Source: Rhizoclosmatium globosum (lineage: Eukaryota > Chytridiomycota > Chytridiomycetes > Chytridiales > Chytriomycetaceae). Taken from it: a DNA stretch of 64,000 nucleotides. Below the pieces are notes generated by a model that saw nothing but the letters and a program-made list of their open reading frames with translations, was not told where the DNA came from and made no database searches. A program made the translations under genes and the position numbers. This document shows positions 1-11,449 of this stretch, piece by piece (the first letter of the stretch is position 1; each line of letters begins with the position of its first letter). Where the stretch lies: contig MCGO01000029.1 of assembly GCA_002104985.1 (NCBI GenBank), forward strand, positions 124,001 to 188,000, written 5' to 3'.

Positions 1-463
1 GCTGGAGGTGGAAGCATTATCAACACTGCCTCTTTCGTTGCCCTCCTTGGTGCCGCAACCCCTCAACTCGCCTACACTGCCTCAAAGGGTGCTGTCCTTG
101 CAATGACCCGTGAACTTGCCGTCATCCACGCCCGTGAAAACATCCGCTTCAATGCCTCTGTCCAGGTCCACTCCGTACCCCTCTCTGATGGATTTCTTGA
201 ACACGGAGGAAAAGAAGGAACGTAGATTGGTTCATAACCCAATGGGTCGTTTCGGTGAAGCTATCGAGCAAGCGTATGCTGTCGTTTATTTGGCTAGTGA
301 CGAGTCTACTTATGTTACTGGTACTGAGTTTATGGTGGATGGTGGTCTTACTGCTGCATGTGAGTATAGAGCATTAGTGAGGATGAGTATGAGCTGTATT
401 ATACCTGGCGTCAAAGAAGAACGAGCCCATTTCAGAGGAATGGATGTGGGGAGTCTTCCCTAA
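1..463 (+). CDS. Short-chain dehydrogenase/reductase, 3' part
   Basis: C-terminal part of a classical SDR oxidoreductase; the 5' part lies before the window. The opening frame reads GSIINTASFVALLG, then the catalytic Y-x-x-x-K as AYTASKGAV, then LAVIHARENIRFNA. The frame then changes twice, at about 150 and 173. After the changes it reads LLMDFLNTEEKKERR and ends with YVTGTEFMVDGGLTAA, the standard SDR C-terminal block. Adding one base at each point restores NALCPGPLRTP, the usual SDR loop, so two single-base deletions explain the break. A GTGAGT just after GLTAA could be an intron donor, so the true end is uncertain. Substrate cannot be predicted. Confidence 0.85.
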
Positions 464-709
464 CCCCGCATTGTCTACGCGAGATTTAAGCGAGCTCTAT
501 TTGACGTGGAACGAGTGAAAGAGGAATCCTAGCTTCAAATCATTAACCGTCATATTGTTGACAGATGTCACTCCTACTGGAAACACAACTTCCCTTCCAG
601 TCTTCAAGAACTTTTCTGGAATTTGAACAAACTGTGTCCAGGGAGATGAAAAGATGAAAATAAACAAAGTGTATTTGTAGTAACTTCATAGAACCCTAAT
701 TATAAACTG

Positions 710-1640
710 TCACACTGCTGGGTCTGTCCCTAAACTCATTTCAGTTTGTTTGCAGTTGAGAATAGTCGCACCAACTGTCGATACTGCGAAATCAAGAGCC
801 GCATTAACTTCACTCATTTCTTTAAACGGAAGCCCATATTTAGGAATCTGTGATGCATTCAAGGACTTTGCAGGTTGTTTGGCGGTTGTTGTATTGGCGA
901 CACTCTGATTCGCGAGAAATTCACGAAGCTGTGGTTCGATAAACTGAAGAAACGAAACTTCCAAATGCTGAGGAATACATGCAGGAAGAATCTTTGTTCC
1001 ATTCTGCCCAGGTCCAACAAGCACCTTCGCCATCTGCTGCGGCAACCCGTTTGCCATTTGAAACTGCATCACGCGTTTGACAAGACTCGGAGTGGCGCTG
1101 TTACTTCGGGACAAGACGAAATCTTTGTGTATCTTTCGAACAACAAGGTACCATGGTAATGGCTCAACGTAATTTTGCGGGGCTGATACCAACGAACGCG
1201 CTTGCTCCAAATAGTTTTGAGGAACTGATACTAACGGCGGTCGATCCGTCCCTGAACATTTGATGGCATGGTTTCTGAAAGAAGTTGCGTTTTCAATCTT
1301 GTACTTCCCACAAGGACAGTACAGAAAGTTGTCTGTCGGATCCCGTTTGATCACTGTTTGAACGCAAACGTGACTGGTGAGTGACGCGTTATATCACGAG
1401 TAACGAAAGACACGCACCTGAGTATTTCAGGTTTCCGCGAAAACAAACAGAGATGGAGGGGCAGTGCGTGCGGGTTGTGTGGGTGCTAAGTGCGCCCATC
1501 GAGCGAGACGAATAGGAACAGTTTGGGACGGAGCATCGGAATTCGAGGACGGTCGGAGCCGCTGAGACTTGTGGAATTGTGTTGTTTGGTGGAGGGAGAG
1601 TTGGATTGATGCCTTGCGTAGTTGACATTGATCCAATCAA
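710..1640 (-). CDS. Two-zinc-finger protein ZnF-1, unknown function
   Basis: Unrecognised family with a paralogue at 14289-15143. Exon 1 is about 1418-1640, the intron 1354-1417 (GTGCGT...CAG, phase 1) and exon 2 is 710-1353. Exon 1 carries a C2H2-like finger (CSVPNC...HTTRTHC). Exon 2 opens with a second, C-x-C...H-x3-KC finger (YCPCGKY...FRNHAIKC). A helical block (FLQFIEPQLREFL) and a conserved ALDFAVSTVGATIL stretch near the C-terminus are shared with the paralogue. The start could be at 1640 or at the internal Met at 1628. It lies about 210 bp downstream of SAM-A on the same strand, the spacing also seen between SAM-D and ZnF-2. DNA or RNA binding is inferred from the fingers only. Confidence 0.7.
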
Positions 1641-1849
1641 TGCAGAATCTGACGTGAGAGGAAGTTCGTTTGAGAGCGGCGGTGTGTGATGCGCGAAGAG
1701 GTTTGTGGAGGGGCGGGTTGGTGCGTCGCCATTCCAAACAAGTTGTCAATTCGGACAAAAACAGATTGAAACTGTCACTTTTATTCAAATTCCACAGTTA
1801 AGAAAGAGGCAAGAGGAAGGAAAGAAAGGATTAGTAAAAAGTATGGCAA

Positions 1850-3643
1850 TCATGGCGACAGTGGGCGGTATTCTGGTGGTGGTGCAGTGGCATCCTGCAT
1901 CACACCCAACCGATGGGCATTCACATTTCTCAAGTTATCCAGCGCATTACGGAAACGAACCGGTGTCCTACTGTTGGGAACTTGAAGTCGTCAACCGTCA
2001 TCAACAGCAACGTACGACCGTCTAGTTGTTCCTCTTGAAATACCACGATATTAGCTGATTATAAGTCGAGTGAACCACTTACTATCAATAAAGCCAAGAA
2101 TCTCCGGCGTCGCTTCATTCTTGGACGCCCACATCGAAACCTGAGTCACTGACCACTGGGACGGCAAGGCCGGAAGACTCAATTCCCCAAAACAGCATAC
2201 TCGGGTTCATTAGCACTCGTAATAGCTTCAAAGAGTTTGAGTTGGGGCAGGGCTAATTTCCACAGTTCTAGCGGCAGGATTAAAGTACTGGGTTGATGCC
2301 ATAGAATTCATTTCTCCAAACACAGAATCCCGCTGCTTTTCATTGACACCATGAGATACCAAGAACGTCCCGGAAGATCCGGCAGAGGTGACAGCAGAAG
2401 TTACAACAGATCTTGCTTCAGTGTCCACAGCCAGAGTGGTTGCCGGCACAGGCAGCGGAGATCGTGGTTGAGCCGGAATCGGCGGTGCTGGCGAAACTGG
2501 GGCTTCAGGAGGAGAAGATGACGTATTGTTGAAAGGCAAGCGATCCTTCTTTGGACGAACCACGCGATAGACAACAAAAGCCACAAGTCCAAGAACCAGT
2601 GCACCGCCTACAGCACCTCCAACGATTGCTCCAATATTCGAACTTGAAGAAGAATCAGTATTATTCGAGTTGGGAGAACCAACAGCCTGAAACGAATCCT
2701 TCGAGTAAAACACTTTTTGTGAGCTTTTGCAACCTCCATTTGTGGGAAAAGAGGGATTAGACACTAAAGTCCCTTGACAGTTCGATGCTGAGTAATACAG
2801 TATCGTGATGGATGAACCGTCGTCTGAAAGTGTTGTATTGCAGGATTGAATAGACCCATCATCATTTGGAGACGTAGAGAAACAAGTGTTCAAGCGAATG
2901 TCGGAAGTAAACCCAAGCAGTACACACTGACTGTCCACGTAGCTTTGGTACACAAAGTACGGCGATCCAGCGAAAGCCTTGGTGGCGAGTCCATTCAAGT
3001 CCGCCTGCGAAGAACAAACAGAGTTGATATACTCTCCGACTCCATTTTGGGTACAAGCCGAGGTTTCAGTGCACGTGTCCAGCGACACTCCGTATCCAAC
3101 CTTGGCAGGTTTTGAACAGTCCGATCCCGTGTATGTTGTGACTCCAAACAGTCCCTGATAGTTCAAAAGAGAGATGCTCATTGAGTTTTGGCATGTCGAG
3201 TTCTTAACGGATCCATACAATTGAATGTCCTTAAAATTAGTACACGTGCTGTCCGAAAAGACAGAGCGGTACAATGCTCCGTTTGTGGACTCGATAGTGA
3301 TCTTGGTGCTTTCGCCGCTGGAAGCCGGGACACACGCATCCAGGAGCACCTGAAAGCCACCAGTTGGTTGCCCCGCACAATCCGTACCTGTGTTCAACGT
3401 CTGGACTTGCGGAACGGTCTTGTTGAAGTATGTGTTTCCGAATGTTGAAATGTCTGTGACACAGGCGCTTGTTGCGTAGTATCCTTTTGGGGTGCCTTGC
3501 AGTGCAATTGGTGCGCACGTGCTGCTTACGGACGCGGCAGTGCAGTCCGTGCTGTTTGGGTACGTGTATTGGATCCATTGCACAGTTTTCGCGCACTTGG
3601 CATCCGTGTAGAGGATGGTGGCCGCGAGTTTGGGAGCAGACAT
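1850..3643 (-). CDS. SAM-A: Cys-rich ectodomain / TM / SAM-domain membrane protein
   Basis: Starts MSAPKLAATILYTDAKC with no signal peptide. Residues 1-325 are a Cys-rich region with repeated Y-x-[DG]-S-x-C motifs and many N-x-S/T sites. A TM helix (about 337-359, GAIVGGAVGGALVLGLVAFVV) is followed by a basic stop (RPKKDR), then a Ser/Pro tail. The SAM domain follows (SLPALPSQWSVTQVSMWASKNEATPEIL, then EEQLDGRTLLLMTVDDFKFP), split by an intron at about 2040-2095. It ends with PPPEYRP, a PPxY motif. The frame is broken at about 2235, 2190 and 1970, each repaired by one base in or near a short homopolymer. Closest relative in the window is SAM-F. Function unknown; a surface receptor-like role is inference. 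Confidence 0.8.
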
Positions 3644-3739
3644 TCGCGGAGATTGTTGTTCAGCTTTCTATCAAAGTTCTGCAATCTCCAAATCAATAAC
3701 ATTAAATGCTTGCTTTATTGAAATGTTTATTGAAATGTT

Positions 3740-3928
3740 TCAAAGAGCGTCTGACTCGGCCAATTGGTTCACTCTTTCATTCAAGCAAGCCAAACTCTTA
3801 CCGAGGCGCTGCCTAAGACCAGGAAACTGAAAATTGAAGTCATTCAATGTTAGTAACATGAAGGTAGAGCCGTCGCATGCTTCATCCGTCAGCCAAACCT
3901 CGGAAACATCAAATACACGTTGTTTCAA
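3740..3928 (-). pseudogene. Relic of a SAM-domain C-terminus
   Basis: The fragment reads DGSTFMLLTLNDFNFQFPGLRQRL and then NERVNQLAE, matching the second SAM exon of SAM-B (DGHTFLLMKVDDFNFQFPSLRQRL...NEERLKAME) with an internal loss after RQRL. The upstream stretch to about 4010 contains stops in all frames that would extend the match, and there is no ectodomain or TM. It is best read as a decayed 3' end of a fourth tandem copy lying between SAM-A and SAM-B. The remaining sequence to 4259 shows nothing else supportable. Confidence 0.6.
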
Positions 3929-4956
3929 ATATGTGGTACTCCAGAAACTATTTATCAGTTGACCTTGGCCTATGGCAGCGGAGAATCATCAATCCAGCAC
4001 TGGTAAAATTTCGATCAGTATACGTTGATAAAAATACCCTCCTGTTGCATTATAAGTGAGTTTCTACGTAGCATACGACGATGCATCAATCAACAAAGGC
4101 ATGTAATAACTGAGCGGAGACAGCAACACTGTATTACACTCTGTGTACAGCCATTGCAAGACAAAAAACTTTGTACTAATTCTTTTTACGTTCAGTGGTT
4201 AGCAAGGCCTTATAAAATGCTGATTCTAATTTATTTCGCATATATGCAGCTGTTGTATTCTAAACTTCATAAGGAGGTGCAGCAACAGCAGAGATCTCCA
4301 TCGCTTTCAACCTCTCTTCATTCAAAACCACCAAATTCTCCAACGCAGCGCGAAAGTGTAGGCGCTGTCTCAGACTCGGAAATTGAAAGTTAAAGTCATC
4401 TACTTTCATCAACAAGAAGGTATGGCCGTCTAATTGTTCGTCTAAGTCAAATAGTTAATTAAACGTATGATAGGAAACGTATAACAAACGTTTTATCAGC
4501 GCTATGATCTCAGATGTTGCCTCATTCCGAGATGCCCATGCAACAACATGCGAAACAGTCCATTGTGAGGGAATTGCGGGAAGCAGCACACCATCAAAGT
4601 CTACATATTGAATTCCGTCGCGTCCAATTGTTGGCATCTTGGCACTGACTGGATTCAATTCCACCATCAAGTTCATTGCACCAAAGATGGTTCCACCCGC
4701 TTTCTCATCTCTGTTATTATTTTCGAGATCAAATGTTCCAAACGAAGTTGATGAAATTGTTCGAGTGCTGGAACGGACTGATGGAGAAGCTGTAAGCATT
4801 GGTTGTTTGTCGAGACCTGAAGAAGATTCCAAAGTCCTGAATGGAGAGCGAATTAAGTCGTTGTAAGACTTTGCTCTTGACAGCCAGAAAATAACTAATC
4901 CGAAAGTCCTAATAAAATTGTAGTACCAGTGATGACACCAACAATGACTCCCATGT

Positions 4957-4964
4957 TACTACTA
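4957..4964. repeat. Left target-site duplication
   Basis: TACTACTA lies directly outside the left inverted repeat and matches TACGACTA at 10420-10427 in 7 of 8 positions. Read on the minus strand it supplies the Ser-Ser codons that join the two halves of SAM-B. Confidence 0.85.
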
Positions 4965-4977
4965 CACTCCTGGCTGG
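4965..4977 (+). repeat. Left terminal inverted repeat of the transposon
   Basis: CACTCCTGGCTGG is the exact reverse complement of 10407-10419. Identity stops after 13 bp (GAATTTT on the left, CCCTTAT on the right). Confidence 0.92.
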
Positions 4978-5418
4978 GAATTTTCTTAGTGGACATTTTG
5001 GGGCTTTTTACCTTCAGAAATGATGTGCATAATACTATGAAAGGTTTCGTGCATTGGTTTTCCTCTGTGATATATTTCCAAAATGTTGAGGAGCATAATG
5101 GACAAACGAAGATGTGACAAGAACATGGCCAAAATGTTTGGCTCAAATGTTCTGGCAGATGTTAGGCATTTTACGGAACAAGATTCCAAGGCGCAAAACC
5201 TTATTAAACATAAGCATATATATTGTAGAACAAAACAGGAAGGAATATTGAGCTACATCACAACTGCAAATGTTGAGGTACAGTTCATGCTTTACTCATA
5301 CCTTACTCACACCTTACTCCAGTTTGAACTTTGACGGAAACAGACCAATAGACTTATGATTCTGATGATATTTTATTATAAAATTTTATGAAGTCAATGA
5401 AACAGTGAAAATAGAGCC

Positions 5419-8400
5419 TTATTCTTCATAATCGCTATCGTCGTTTACACTTGCCTTCTGCTTCCCCTTCCCCTTTGCCTTTCCCTTCCCCTTTCCTTTC
5501 ACTTTGGGCTTCTTTGACTCTTCCCAAACTTCATAGCCCTCTGTCAATGCTGCCTCCATGTCAGCAGCTTCAACAACTGCAACGTCAGCCACAAGATCAT
5601 ATACAAGCTTTTGCGTATGAAATGAGAATAAGTTAATTACAACTTTAGCTCCAACGTGGCTCAGAATTGAATCATGCTTTGTTGCATCAAAGTTTCGCTT
5701 GGTTGTTACTTTGCAGAAGTTGTCGCATAGATGTTGAACATTGATAAGAGCAGCACTTGCAAACGTACAATGAACTACTGTTAGAGTCGGTTCTAATACT
5801 GGACAAGAAACAAACTGAACGCCATTCATAAGCACATACTGCAATCCACTCAATCTCTTGTGCTTTGAATCCACATTCACAATTTTCATAAAGATTCGAG
5901 GCTCTCCGCAAATGACTACAAACGCATCCAACCGGAATTTATCAACTGATATACTGGACGTTGATCGACAGTATGACTGGAAATTTGTGTTTGACAAGAA
6001 TTTGCCATCAACTTTGAAGAGACCCCCATCAGCAATATGGTTGAGACACATGTAATTCGCAAACTGGAGTGCAACGTCTCGAGATGGATTGAGACGGGTT
6101 GTGTGATAAATACACATCCGAATGACTTTGTTAAAGCTTTCAAACACTTCAGTAGCATACAAGCGACCAGGTCCAATTGTTTCAATGAAGTAAATAATGT
6201 GGCGAAGAAGATGGAGTTTTGGTTTAACAAAAACCGGGAAATACTTGGTTTTGGCAGCAGCAAGTACAAACTGATCCAGACGTCCTTTGAGGTTATGAAT
6301 GTAGTTCTCAAAATTTGATATTTCAGAGCAGTACAAATATGCTGTGAGACTGGATAGGCAAGTCCACATTTCAAGTTCCTCTTCTGTGATAACTGTGGAA
6401 AGGGCAAATGGGGCAATCTGAACCCAAGTGCGGAAGTCCTTCCCATTCATAGACTTAACATACTGAACCTGAGTAATAATGAGATAAAGCATGCCGCATT
6501 TGGTTTTCTTACCGCAGAATGAAAAAAAATGCGTAACAAATTCTTTCTGTGATGTACCGTCAACACGAGCCTTCAGTACCTGCTTTTCTTCCGTCGTCAG
6601 ACCTTCTATTGTTGCGCGAATAGCATATTTGACAATTCCTAACAAAAGGCAGTGAAGTAATTCAACAGGTGTATCTGATGGTCCCTCGAAATAAGGCTCC
6701 TCCTCTTCGTCACCAAGAAATGAATTCATCCAAGGGAGCTGGAATGCAGACTTTAAAAACCTGGAAAAGAAGAAGTCTTTGATGCCTTTTGATTGTAAAC
6801 TGGCACCTGCAGCAGCAGGAGTGGTTTCTGAGTGCAAGATATCATATCGTGCTTCAGCCAGTTGCTTCTTGATTTGATTGAAGGAGCGCAGTCCAACCAT
6901 GGGGGAGGGATCACATAGATAAGAAATCAGAGATTCGACACTGTTTGGTTTGATGATTTCGCAAATTCGGCAAGGAAAGTGGGATGTCACGCCAGTATGG
7001 GACACAATAGCGGAATGAGAAGGATTATCTCCCAATACTTGAAAAATGGAGCCTAGTTGTGGACAAATTTAGCCCTTAATTCAAAACTCTGAATTGCATA
7101 CAAACCAATAACCAAGACGTCTTCATTTAACAAACAGTCACGCACAACAATACCATTCCTGAGCTCCTTCATGCAAGTGCAGATAACAGCACCACTTTCA
7201 ACAGCAGAGAGAGTTTTTGAGGTGCAGACAAAAAAGATATTCTCCAGCCGCTGTGTCAAATGGAATGGGAGGCCTGCGAGAGAAAATTCCCAAGACTCGT
7301 ACTTGTTCCACTTCTTTGAAACATTCCCACTTGTATCATCATTAAATAACGTGATTGGCACATTGTAGACTCTCTTTCCGTTGGCTTTTGCTCGCATCAA
7401 AGATCCAGATTTTATAGACGTAAGAGTCTCTGGGTCAAGGGTCCCATCATGAATGACATGCACAATGGATGTAACTCTTTCTCCCAAAGAGTTCAAATCA
7501 ATTTGGACATCAATTGAATTTTCAACCTTGACAGTTTCGATTTCAATGAAACAGCCTAACATACCCATTGCCACAATAGTTCCAGTTGAGTTTTCAACAA
7601 ACGTTGTCGGTACAAATATCTCCCACTCTTTGGAAGTGTAATACGCCTCTCCACTGAAATAGTCAAAGAGATTGTTGCGGACGATGGGGGTTGGGTGTTT
7701 GTCAATCCACTTGTTTGAGTGAAACAGCTCTGAGACAGAATCAGACATAACAGGTAAAACATGCAAGTTTTCTCTAATTCGAGGATTAGCAAATGCAAGG
7801 CGAATCACAGACTGCATTGGAAGATAGTATATGGGCTTCTCATTTATCGTCATTTCTTGTGGACTGAAATTAAGCAATGTTCGAAGATCATTTCTGATTG
7901 AGCGAATACGAGAATAGCTGGGAGGTTCACAAACTTCGGACATTGTATCTAAAATATCTTGTTCTTGCACTCGAGAATAAGCTTTCGCCCCAACATTGCT
8001 GAATAATTTTGATAATCGGAACTCTAACTTTGATTTGAATGGTGCGAATTCTCCTCGATTATAATGATCTGCATTAATAAGTCCAACTGAGTCCCAATCG
8101 GTTCTCGAGGGTTGATGTTGTTCAACGTCTTGCTCAAAATCACTTGCGTGCAAGCTTTCCTCTTCACACTCTGACGAATCAGTTGAAGTATAGTCAGATG
8201 CGTTGTAATTGGATTCAGACGCAGAGTCATTGATTTCATCGAAATTCATGCTATTGAACGAAACTGGAGGCTGTGAAGGACCCGGCACAGCTTCAACGGG
8301 GAAACTTCCAACTCCAACTGTTCCAACTGCCAGTGAACGACGTTGCATGATTGAATTAGTGGCTGCAATTTGAACTGCTATTTTGTGGATCGTGGTTCCG

Positions 8401-8498
8401 TAGTGCCTTTCCACATTGAATTTACTGAGTGACGTGGTGTGGCCATTGCAAATAGAGCAAAGCCAACCAGTTGAATCACTCTTCCACAGTGCCGACAT
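5419..8498 (-). CDS. Transposase of the SAM-B transposon
   Basis: Predicted protein of about 1,026 residues. It starts MSALWKSDSTGWLCSIC and has an N-terminal C2HH finger of BED-like shape (CSIC...HYGTTIH), an acidic Ser/Glu-rich linker, then a long catalytic region. Blocks I recall from fungal transposon proteins include VYNVPITLFNDDTSGNVSKK, WEFSLAGLPFHLTQ, GDNPSHSAIVSHTGV followed by a C-x2-C, and DTPVELLHCLLLGIVKYA. It ends in a Lys/Gly-rich acidic tail. One frame break at about 7060 disappears if one T is added to AAATTT (giving RAKFCPQLGSIFQVLGD). No intron is evident. Catalytic DDE/D residues could not be assigned without an alignment. The superfamily is uncertain (Plavaka/CACTA-like or KDZ-like). 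Confidence 0.85.
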
Positions 8499-8551
8499 TT
8501 TGCGATGCAAGAAAAAAAAGAAACGCGCGGCAAAACTCTTCCGAAAAGACA
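8499..8551. promoter_or_regulatory. Divergent 53-bp promoter of the transposon
   Basis: Only 53 bp separate the two start codons (8498 minus, 8552 plus), so transposase and accessory gene must share one compact bidirectional promoter or have promoters inside each other's 5' coding DNA. The stretch contains an A-rich run (GAAAAAAAAGAAACG). No TATA box is recognisable. Confidence 0.5.
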
Positions 8552-10066
8552 ATGTCTTCTCGGCGCACAAACACCCTTCGGCGACGAAACGCACAGCCAA
8601 TTGTTCGACCACCACCACCCTTGCCCACTGAAACTGACCCAGGATCTGGATCTGTGCCTGGTGTGATCGCTGGTTCTACTGCCATAGCAGCCGGCCCCAC
8701 TCCTACCACTCCTTCAACGCCTACGTCAAACTCTCGGCGGAGAACGTTTCGAGAAGCTGAATTGCATGTGGCTCCAACTGCACAGGAGCTTGGCTGGACT
8801 ACCCCCACGAGAAGGAGAAGACTGGCAACGGCTGTTATGGTATGTTATCTATCTCACCATCACTGTCTCTTTCCCTCCCCTCCTCTTCTCCTCCACTATT
8901 TTCCGATTTAATATCTCAATTGTTCTCGTGGCGCCGTTTCCCGGCGCAGTTTACTTTCTTATCGCAATCTCTTATCATTGTATTTCTAAATGTTAATAGT
9001 TTCGCAGATGTCTCCACACACATTGAACGCTGTAAACAACGTAATGCTCAGTGAACTCGTAGATCGTGGCAATGTTGTGAAATTTATGGATACGTTCAAG
9101 GTTTGTTGCCACACTTTGTTGTTGTGAGTCATTCATTTACTTACCCCAATCAATCAGGCTGACATAGAAGCTCTATTACCACAATTCTATTTTGGAAAAA
9201 TGACAGAAGCATCGTTTACGTCCAGAACTACCGATTTTGAAAACACAGCAAAAGGAAGGATGATTTTGAAGAAGTTGGATATTGTGCGACCCATCAAGGT
9301 TGGGAACTGTGTTTCCGAATTCATTCAGTTCGCTACGGTTTGTGAATTTCTTGCACCAATCGTTGTTCTTACACAATGATCAACAACAGGACGAGGGCAT
9401 CACAATGCCTGAGATGATCAGTGAAACCAAAGCGGCAACCAAGTACATTTCTGACTACTTCATTCAAAATCGTTGCACCACCAGCTGCTGTAGGTGATCA
9501 CGATGGTCTCCTCACATTTCCCTTACACATTCCCTTACACAGCTCCTCAAGATTGCATCCTGGCCAAGCTACAACCACGAATCTGCAAAAGCCTTGATCT
9601 TCAAAGGAGATAAGAATGGAAGCTGTCCTGACACACAGCGTAATTACATTACTCGGGAAATGGTAGGCATGTTTGTTTGAAATAGGCCGCGTTAGCAAAC
9701 GAATTTGTTCCGAATGAATGGAATACTGGTGACTACTGGGAGTAATATTCCTGTCACTTTGCCGACATCAACTCTCGTGACGACGCATCTTTGGCCATAC
9801 ATCGCAATCAAGTTGAGTATGATCTGAGTGTTTGGCGTGAAAACGTCACACCAGGAGGCCCTGCACCTGCTGTTAGGGAAGGAGGAGCGGAAGAGGGCAG
9901 TGACAATGAGGTTGGAGGAACGCGTGGAAGCACCAGTGGCAGCAGCGGTACTGGCGGCGGCAGTAATGGCGGTAGTGACGGCATTGGTACTGGTGAGAGT
10001 CAACCAATTGGAAGTGGCTCGGGGTTTGGTAGTGGCACAGGTGGAGCCGATAATGATGATGAATAA
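8552..10066 (+). CDS. Transposon accessory protein, unknown function
   Basis: Intron-containing gene divergent from the transposase. Supported exons: 8552-8839 (Arg-rich start MSSRRTNTLRRRNAQ, Pro/Thr linker), 9008-9100, 9158-9298 (PQFYFGKMTEASFTSRT), 9390 to about 9491, from 9543 (LLKIASWPSYNHESAKAL), and a last exon ending in a Gly/Ser-rich acidic tail (GADNDDE). Donors and acceptors are GT-AG. Three problems are visible: a frame change near 9470, a 23-nt GTAGGC...AAATAG gap at about 9663-9685 that is either a very short intron or a damaged stretch, and an in-frame TAA after NTGDYWE near 9744. The gene may therefore be inactive or mis-sequenced. I do not recognise the family. Confidence 0.6.
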
Positions 10067-10406
10067 ATGTTTCATTCCATATATATCATCAGCTTTTCTA
10101 TTTGATTTCTTTCAAGACATTCAGCAGGAATGTTTTTGGGGCAAACCTAACCAATGTTGTATATGATTCTTGCTCATTTCTGTTAAAACCTTTGGATTGA
10201 ATGTTTCACAAGCAATTCGGGGTTTCTTTGACCATCCAGACGTACGTCCTTCCAGAACATTTCAAGGCACACTCTCAAAACATTTTCGTCAACATTTCCA
10301 ACCAATGTCCGGCTTTGTTTCCAAAGAAACGTACACGCAATATGCTATGAAATATAGTAGAGAAAACGTTGCCAAATGTACTGTTTTTTATTGTGAAACA
10401 TAAGGG

Positions 10407-10419
10407 CCAGCCAGGAGTG
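10407..10419 (-). repeat. Right terminal inverted repeat of the transposon
   Basis: CCAGCCAGGAGTG, the exact reverse complement of 4965-4977, marking the right end of the element. Confidence 0.92.
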
Positions 10420-10427
10420 TACGACTA
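10420..10427. repeat. Right target-site duplication
   Basis: TACGACTA, directly outside the right inverted repeat; 7 of 8 bases match 4957-4964. The one difference is either drift since insertion or a base error. Confidence 0.85.
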
Positions 10428-11449
10428 ACTCCACTTGAAGTTGAGTTAGTTGAGCCATTAAGGCTGGCACTTGGTGATTGCGACATCAAAGACGGAATAC
10501 TTGAGATAAGACGTTTGTTAAAAACCACAACTCCATTGCTTGTACATGTACCGTCCGTTTCATAAATCAGATTGCTTACAAGTTGACCCTTGCAATTAGA
10601 GCCGGAATAATACAAAAGCTGAATTGACGATCCGTCATCTGGAATGGTGGTGTTCACAGACTGAGCATAATCTCCAAATCTTCCCGAAGAACAAGTGTTC
10701 AGACGATAATCTCTATCATAGGAGAAAAGTCGACATTTGTCATCAGTGTATTGCGTGAACTTGTATGTCGGAACTTCGTTGAACGTCGATTGTACCAGCT
10801 TTTTTGAATCAATATTTGTGGCACACTGGAATGTCACGTAGTCTCCAAATTCATGCTGATAACATGGTGTTTCCTGACATTTGCGAGGGGAGATAAACTT
10901 TTCAACGTTCAATGGAGTCTTGCAATCTGAGCCTGTATAGGCAGTAACGATATAATAGCCTTGATAATTGACAATAGATACAGTGTTGTCCACTTGACAT
11001 GATTGAGCATCCACCGAACCATATGGTAAAACATCCTTTAATCCAGTGCTAGTGCAGTTATGATCTAAATACGTTGACAGAAATATTCCACCCGTTGAAT
11101 TAAATGTTAATTTCCATGCAACATAGGCTTTTGTGTTTAATGCAGGCATACAATAGTCGGCGAGAGACTGCCAACCGCCCTTCACAGTTCCAACACAGTT
11201 CGCTCCAGACGAGAGACTCAAAATTTGAGGTACATCCCTATCGAAATACTTTTGACCGAAGCTTGCAATATCCTGCGGATTGCTTACAGTCTCGGGCACG
11301 CATGCGTTTCGTATGTATGAGTCTTGCGTCACTTTCACACACTTCGAGGACGAGGGCACGCAGACTTTGTTCGACAACGAATATTGAATCGCATTTGCAA
11401 AGATGCAGCTTGAATTGCTGTAGAAAATGGTCGCTGTTAGCGGGGACAT

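Larger units (their letters stand above)
4965..10419. mobile_element. Complete 5.45-kb DNA transposon inserted in SAM-B
   Basis: Bounded by 13-bp perfect inverted repeats (CACTCCTGGCTGG) and an 8-bp direct duplication (TACTACTA / TACGACTA, 7 of 8). It carries two divergent genes: a ~1,026-residue transposase on the minus strand and an intron-containing accessory gene on the plus strand, with start codons 53 bp apart. The 8-bp duplication fits hAT or Zisupton/KDZ-type elements better than classic CACTA elements, which make 2-3 bp duplications. The transposase motifs resemble large fungal CACTA/Plavaka-like or KDZ-like transposases. The superfamily is therefore left open. Sequences between the genes and the ends (4978-5418, 10067-10406) have no convincing genes, although 10170-10403 is an open plus frame ending at the right inverted repeat. 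Confidence 0.92.
4260..11449 (-). pseudogene. SAM-B: SAM-family gene split by a DNA transposon
   Basis: The 5' half is 10420-11449 (start MSPLTATIFYSNSSC; Cys-rich ectodomain ending ...NSTSSGVS). The 3' half is 4260-4964: TM helix MGVIVGVITGTTILLGL, tail, SAM exon 4500-4832, intron, and SAM exon 4260-4440 ending APPYEV. The transposon at 4965-10419 sits between them, just outside the membrane span. Removing it with one copy of the 8-bp duplication joins ...SSGVS to SNMGVIVG in frame, matching SAM-C (NSNVGVIAG). One missing T at about 4905 breaks the TM frame. As it stands the 5' half would encode a soluble, truncated ectodomain ending GPYVSQ inside the transposon end. Closest paralogue is SAM-C. 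Confidence 0.9.

Noticed and set aside
875..1159. Plus-strand open frame of 94 codons
   Set aside because: It is the complement of ZnF-1 exon 2, whose zinc-finger motif and paralogue support the minus strand.
4025..4393. 122-codon plus-strand open frame
   Set aside because: It is the complement of the SAM-B second SAM exon and the relic spacer; no family match.
5140..10262. Scattered AAATGTT motifs near both transposon ends as longer inverted repeats
   Set aside because: Only about 11 bp (AAATGTTCTGG) match in inverted order amid AT-rich sequence; too weak to call subterminal repeats without alignment.
10170..10403. 77-codon plus frame ending at the right end of the transposon
   Set aside because: No recognisable protein, no supporting exon, and it lies in the untranslated end of the element.
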